From Bacteroidia bacterium (lineage in GTDB: Bacteria > Bacteroidota > Bacteroidia > Chitinophagales > UBA2359): a DNA stretch of 64,000 nt. The position numbers and the translations under genes are program-made. The stretch spans positions 1 through 64,000 of the forward strand of contig JAUHXA010000026.1 in NCBI GenBank assembly GCA_030427245.1. The letters run 5' to 3'. Shown piece after piece: positions 60,010 through 64,000 of this stretch. Under the pieces are notes generated by a model, which saw only the letters and a list, made by a program, of their open reading frames with translations, was not told the DNA's origin and made no database searches. The first letter of the stretch is position 1. Every line of letters begins with the position of its first letter.

Positions 60010-62343
60010 ATGAATATTACTATCAATATACCCCAATTTTTTAATATAGACGGTAAAAGCGGGAAAAATTTTAATTATTTATATCCATTAAGTAATGGCG
60101 ACAATACCGACAGTCGCTTGTTTATTTTGTGTGATGGAGAAAGCGGAAGCAGCAAAGGAGATGCTGCAACATTGGTAACAAAAGGATTCCACGAATACTT
60201 TACCGAGAAAAGGCCTCCTAAAAACAACACAGTTGGGCAGTTGTATATGAACGATGCCCTTCGATATGTAGAGCGAATTGTGAGAGAATATGTCCAATCC
60301 AATCCCAAAGAAAGAGGGATGAGAAGTACCGTTGCATTGATGTACTTCAATGAGGACGATTCTATTACAATCGCTTGGGTGGGCAACAGCCGAATTTATC
60401 ATGTCAGAGGCAATCAAATTCTCACCAAAACCCAAGACCACACTGTTAATGCTTATCAAAACGGTACGAAGGTGGTCGTTCCAAGGGCTATTTCGGGTAT
60501 CGAACCCGCTTACCTCAGCCTGTCTATTGTAAAAGACATTCGCCCTGGTGATTATTTTTTGATGTGTAGCGAAGGAGTTGTAGAGACACTTGATGATAGG
60601 AATATTCGCTATTTGCTCTCACAAGGAGATGGGAATGAAGCTAAAAATCAAGCTATTGCGACTAAAATAAAAGAACTTTGTCGAACACATTCTTACAAAG
60701 GATGTGGCATGTTTTTGATTCAGATTGACAGCACTGCTGAAGGGAGCCTTGCCAATATGTCTGCGGCTAGCACCCAGACTACAGCAGTCACCGATACAAG
60801 CATTGACACAGGTCCTATTCGTAGGAAAGGTAGTGCCTTTAAAAAGCCTTCGATTTCTAAAACTTCTCGGAACGCCATTTTGATGACACTGATGATTTTG
60901 TTATTTGCTGCCATTGCCTTTGCTTATAAATTCCAACAATCAAAACCTGAAGTTGTATTTGAGCAGCAAATGATACGAGCACAGGAATTGATTGAGAAAG
61001 GATCATACGAAGAAGCTATTGCTGTTTATACAAGCAGTCTAAAGTTAGAGTTGGAGGATACAAGTGTATTCAGCGAAGTAAGAGCTAAGATTCGTCAGAC
61101 GGAGGAACAACAGATGGTAAGTATTGCAGATAAACTCTATAAAGACGGTAACTTATTGAAGGCAAGAGACGAATACAAGAGGGTACTGAATGTGCATCCT
61201 GAAAGCGATTATTCCAGCAAAAAATTGCAGTCTATCGAAGATTATTTGCTTAAAGAAAAGACTCGATTGGTGGTAGAAGCGGATTCGCTGATGCAAGTAA
61301 ATGGTTTTGAAGAAGCGAGAAATAGTCTTTTTGAAGCCTTGTATTTTGCACAAGAAGATACTCAGTTGCTGTATCGAATCAACAATACTTACCGAGCCTT
61401 GAAAGAAGACACGATTGACATGGCTTTGGCGATTGGAACGGCCATACAAATTGGTACTGCTCCTCCCGTTGTGGAAGAAGAAAACGAAGATTTATACACG
61501 GATGTGGAGGAGACTCCTATGGAAGAAATAGAAGTGAAGCCCAGACCAAGGATGCCTAAGCCTGTGATTGTAGAACCTTTACCAGAAAATTCGGACGATT
61601 CTATCATCACCCATAGAGAGTACAAAGAACTACTATCCGCTGCAAAAATAGCTTTGGACAAAGGCGATTTGGAGCTTTCAGTTGCGAAATACAAAGCGGC
61701 TTTGGAATACAATGAAACAGAAGGTGTCGTGAACCAAATTGCAGAAATCAACAAAAAGTTGAAAAGCAAAGCAAAATATAATGGATTGATGGAACAAGCA
61801 GATGCTGCTTTTCAGTCCAAAAAATACAAAGAAGCACAGCAGTTGTATCAGGAGGCCTTGGAGGTCAAAAAAGATGATGGATATGCAGCTCAACGTATTG
61901 AAATTGCAAAAAACATGATTGAACAATCTCAAGCCGATGATGCTTTTAAAAGGCTGATTACCGATGCAGATAAGGCTTTCAGCAGCAACAATTTTGCCAC
62001 TGCAAGGGAGTTGTATCAACGAGCATTGAGTAATGCTTCAGATCCTGCTGCCATCAATGCCAAAATTGCAAAATGCAATCAAAAAATAAGTGAAATGCAA
62101 GCGGATATATCCAAAAAACGCCTGCGTAAAGGTGAAAAATTGTGTGAAACTACCAACTACAATAGTGAATGTTATTACCACCTTAGAGACAACAATCTTT
62201 TATACAGCGTCAATCCGCAAATCCTCTATCAATTGGGAAAACACTTTGAAGGAAAAGACACCAATCGAGCCAAGGAGTGCTACAATATTGCAGCAGGGAA
62301 AGGCTCTTCACAGGCTTCGGATAGGTTGAAGCAGTTGAAGTAA
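60010..62343 (+). CDS. PP2C-like (possibly inactive) domain protein with transmembrane helix and TPR repeats
   Basis: 777 residues from ATG 60010; a TTG at 59944 would extend it 22 residues but falls inside the promoter. Residues 1-242 follow the PP2C phosphatase fold: LFILCDGESGSSKGDAA (Asp42-Gly43), RGMRSTVALMYF, WVGNSRIYHVRG, QDHTVNAY, and GDYFLMCSEGV. Usual metal ligands are altered: the early RxxNED motif is absent, SDG is SEG (187-190), and the terminal DN(I/M)T is KGCGMFLI. A transmembrane helix (about 288-307) is followed by several TPR-like helix pairs and a Pro/Glu linker. The likely role is a membrane-bound phospho-signal adaptor (pseudophosphatase) rather than an active enzyme. 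Confidence 0.75.
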   Translation: MNITINIPQFFNIDGKSGKNFNYLYPLSNGDNTDSRLFILCDGESGSSKGDAATLVTKGFHEYFTEKRPPKNNTVGQLYMNDALRYVERIVREYVQSNPKERGMRSTVALMYFNEDDSITIAWVGNSRIYHVRGNQILTKTQDHTVNAYQNGTKVVVPRAISGIEPAYLSLSIVKDIRPGDYFLMCSEGVVETLDDRNIRYLLSQGDGNEAKNQAIATKIKELCRTHSYKGCGMFLIQIDSTAEGSLANMSAASTQTTAVTDTSIDTGPIRRKGSAFKKPSISKTSRNAILMTLMILLFAAIAFAYKFQQSKPEVVFEQQMIRAQELIEKGSYEEAIAVYTSSLKLELEDTSVFSEVRAKIRQTEEQQMVSIADKLYKDGNLLKARDEYKRVLNVHPESDYSSKKLQSIEDYLLKEKTRLVVEADSLMQVNGFEEARNSLFEALYFAQEDTQLLYRINNTYRALKEDTIDMALAIGTAIQIGTAPPVVEEENEDLYTDVEETPMEEIEVKPRPRMPKPVIVEPLPENSDDSIITHREYKELLSAAKIALDKGDLELSVAKYKAALEYNETEGVVNQIAEINKKLKSKAKYNGLMEQADAAFQSKKYKEAQQLYQEALEVKKDDGYAAQRIEIAKNMIEQSQADDAFKRLITDADKAFSSNNFATARELYQRALSNASDPAAINAKIAKCNQKISEMQADISKKRLRKGEKLCETTNYNSECYYHLRDNNLLYSVNPQILYQLGKHFEGKDTNRAKECYNIAAGKGSSQASDRLKQLK

Positions 62344-62351
62344 TCTATGGG

Positions 62352-63008
62352 TTAAATCCCATAAGGAGAATCGTGGCTCAAAATCGAAATATGCAAATGG
62401 TCTTCGGTGCCTACATGTCTTAAAGTATTGAATCCCATTGAATAAAAATACATTTTCAATAAAAAATTGCGGACTTCAAAATGGCCCTTTGTGCGAATAT
62501 CCACTGCATGAACATAACCATCCTTCTGTGGATAATGCAAAGAGCGTTTTTTAGAGGGCAGACCCATTTTGCGGTAATCTTCGGGCTGTCTTTGTGCATC
62601 TGTAATCATCACATCCTTGTCCAAAAACAAAACAGTGCTGATACCCAAACGTAAAATTGGGTGTAGTTTGGTATATTGTTGTTGAATCGCAGGTGTTTTG
62701 GCATTGTGTTTCGCCAAAAAAAGTAAGGCATGAAGTGAGTAAGCACCCACCAAAAATAGGGCAATCCAAGCTATTTTCTTCAAAGTTTGTAGGCTTGTCC
62801 AATAACCCGTTGTATAACCATATACAAAAACCAAGTAGACTATGACCAGTAGAGTCGACAATATCATTCCTCCCAAAATGGATAAAGAAGGATAGGTGTG
62901 TTGGTGAACATGCAAATACACTGCGCCTCTTATCAGCAAGATAAAGGGCAAGGTGAGGAGGAGCAAAAATTTGAAAATCCCCCAAAAGATTGATTTTATG
63001 GACATCAT
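62352..63008 (-). CDS. Integral membrane protein with possible M15-like peptidase C-terminal region
   Basis: 218 residues. Three to four hydrophobic helices occupy the first ~105 residues (LLLLTLPFILLI, MILSTLLVIVYLVFVYGY, IAWIALFLVGAYSL). The soluble C-terminus contains YVHAVDIRT and, near the end, EDHLHISI, which together resemble the His-x-x-Asp and His-x-His zinc ligands of M15 D-Ala-D-Ala carboxypeptidases. The canonical 'SxHxxG' context is only partly kept. Function is therefore uncertain. It is convergent with the PP2C-like gene, 8 bp away. Confidence 0.6.
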   Translation of the reverse strand: MMSIKSIFWGIFKFLLLLTLPFILLIRGAVYLHVHQHTYPSLSILGGMILSTLLVIVYLVFVYGYTTGYWTSLQTLKKIAWIALFLVGAYSLHALLFLAKHNAKTPAIQQQYTKLHPILRLGISTVLFLDKDVMITDAQRQPEDYRKMGLPSKKRSLHYPQKDGYVHAVDIRTKGHFEVRNFLLKMYFYSMGFNTLRHVGTEDHLHISILSHDSPYGI

Positions 63009-63176
63009 ATTGAGTATTACTTAAATTCCCTCATAAATCGAGTAAACTTTATACTACTACAACTACGCCTCCTTTTTCGTTCCCACTGTTTGCAGTACAA
63101 TCCCCTCTTACATTTCTTTTGTTGGTCGGGAAACTGTTTTTGAAAAAAATGTGTTGCAGTGAAAAATAACTTCAAT

Positions 63177-64000
63177 ATGAAATTAAAACACTACAAAAAT
63201 CCCCAAACATTCCTCCAAAAAGTTCAGCCTTTTTTAGAAAAAAACGAAGCTCTCAACAATTTGATGTTGGGATTGGCTTTTTCGCTCAACAAACCTAAAG
63301 CCGAAGCACGTTTCGATGTTAATGAGGTATTGATGTTGTTGATAGAGCATCCAGAAGGACATGTTGTTTTGGCGGCTTTGCAAACACCTCCTCACAATTT
63401 GATTGTCTCTGCAAAATCCGATTTTCTAACGACAGGAATAGATACATTGGCAAGCTATCTGCAAGACCAAAAAATGAGTTTTCCCGGCGTAATTGGAGAA
63501 AAACGTGCTGCTTCCCATTTTGCTCAAAAGTGGTCTACGATAAACAACCTAAGACGAGAGGTATTTATGGACTTGGGTGTTTTTCAGTTGGATAAAGTTG
63601 TAGAATTGCCCTCTGCAAAAGGAAACATCCGTCCGATGAAGGCTTCAGATGAAGATATTGTGACAAAGTGGGTCATGGGTTTTGGTGAACATACCGATAA
63701 TAACTACACACTTGAAACGGCCCGTAAAGCAGCCCAAAGAAAATTGAAAGAAGGACTATTGAGAATTTGGGAGCTTGATGGTAAGCCTGTTTCGATGGCT
63801 TCCGCTATTCGACCCACCCAAAATGGAATGGGTATTTCTATGGTTTTTACCCCTCCCGAACATCGCCGTCAAGGTTACGCTCGAACTTGTGTAGCACAGT
63901 TGAGTCAAGAAATGCTGGACAAGGGCTACAAGTTTTGCAACTTGTTTACAGACTTATCCAATCCTACCTCCAATAAGATTTACCAAGAAATCGGTTACTA
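63177..64000 (+). CDS. GNAT-family N-acetyltransferase (3' truncated by window)
   Basis: The frame opens at ATG 63177 and runs off the window (274 codons seen). The C-terminal half fits a GNAT fold: the acetyl-CoA-binding motif A appears as SMVFTPPEHRRQGYAR (Q/R-x-x-G-x-G/A), followed by CVAQLSQEMLDKGYKFCNLF and the motif B-like NPTSNKIYQEIGY. The N-terminal half is an additional domain found in two-domain GNATs. The substrate is unknown. The stop codon is outside the window. Confidence 0.88.
   Translation, partial: MKLKHYKNPQTFLQKVQPFLEKNEALNNLMLGLAFSLNKPKAEARFDVNEVLMLLIEHPEGHVVLAALQTPPHNLIVSAKSDFLTTGIDTLASYLQDQKMSFPGVIGEKRAASHFAQKWSTINNLRREVFMDLGVFQLDKVVELPSAKGNIRPMKASDEDIVTKWVMGFGEHTDNNYTLETARKAAQRKLKEGLLRIWELDGKPVSMASAIRPTQNGMGISMVFTPPEHRRQGYARTCVAQLSQEMLDKGYKFCNLFTDLSNPTSNKIYQEIGY

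Noticed and set aside
63121..63155. Possible fourth MITE-like element (GGTCGGGAAACTGTTTTTGA)
   Set aside because: Only the GGTCGGGAA core matches; no opposite terminal repeat or central palindrome is found at the expected distance.

Overview
This window is a chromosomal segment of a Bacteroidota bacterium, probably a Saprospiria/Chitinophagia-type lineage. That placement is inferred from gene style and not from a phylogenetic marker. The evidence is: type IX secretion (T9SS) C-terminal sorting domains on several giant secreted proteins, a SusC/SusD polysaccharide utilisation locus (PUL), a GWxTD protein, a VF530-family protein, and promoters of the Bacteroidota TTTG-N19-TAnnTTTG type.

Layout. 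1-6378 (+) is the 3' part of a huge repeat adhesin with PKD and T9SS domains. 6379-7058 is a tandem array of about 110-bp non-coding repeats. 7059-13958 (-) is a 2299-residue secreted trypsin-like protease with GEVED, PKD, Fn3 and eleven cadherin-like repeats. 14184-20140 (+) is a visibly A+T-rich, tightly overlapping four-gene cassette: a double-GHKL (MORC/Hsp90-like plus histidine-kinase) ATPase, a receiver-domain protein, an unknown protein and an N6-adenine methyltransferase. It looks like a horizontally acquired, possibly undescribed defence or restriction-type system. It abuts a severed T9SS domain (20167-20412) and a ParD/ParE-like toxin-antitoxin pair plus an orphan antitoxin (20503-21264).

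21418-25377 holds an IPTL-CTERM secreted protein with a near-perfect internal duplication, a decayed serine-hydrolase gene and a GWxTD protein. 25759-29517 is housekeeping-like: signal peptidase I, a DivIC/FtsB-like protein, an SdiA-regulated-like lipoprotein, a FabG-type reductase and VF530. 29621-32386 is a sortilin/BNR-repeat T9SS protein. A tRNA-Pro(GGG) with a good promoter and terminator lies at 32821-32896. An unknown protein and a Zn/Cd-type P1B ATPase follow, then a lipoprotein sulfatase and an MNT/HEPN pair.

38613-54099 (-) reads as one PUL: membrane-anchored LuxR-type regulator, SusC, SusD, LamG lipoprotein, two GH144-type enzymes and a GH3 beta-glucosidase. The GH144 plus GH3 combination points to beta-1,2-glucan (sophoro-oligosaccharide) use. 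SusCD would import oligosaccharides, GH144 enzymes would cut the glucan and GH3 would release glucose. Two copies of a 99-bp palindromic MITE-like element sit between its genes, and a third lies at 23752-23850.

54164-64000 holds a class II aldolase-like protein, GatC, another orphan T9SS fragment, an AcpH-like protein, a DUF2339 membrane protein, a PP2C-like/TPR membrane protein that seems to lack key metal ligands, a membrane protein with an M15-like motif, and a GNAT acetyltransferase cut by the window end.
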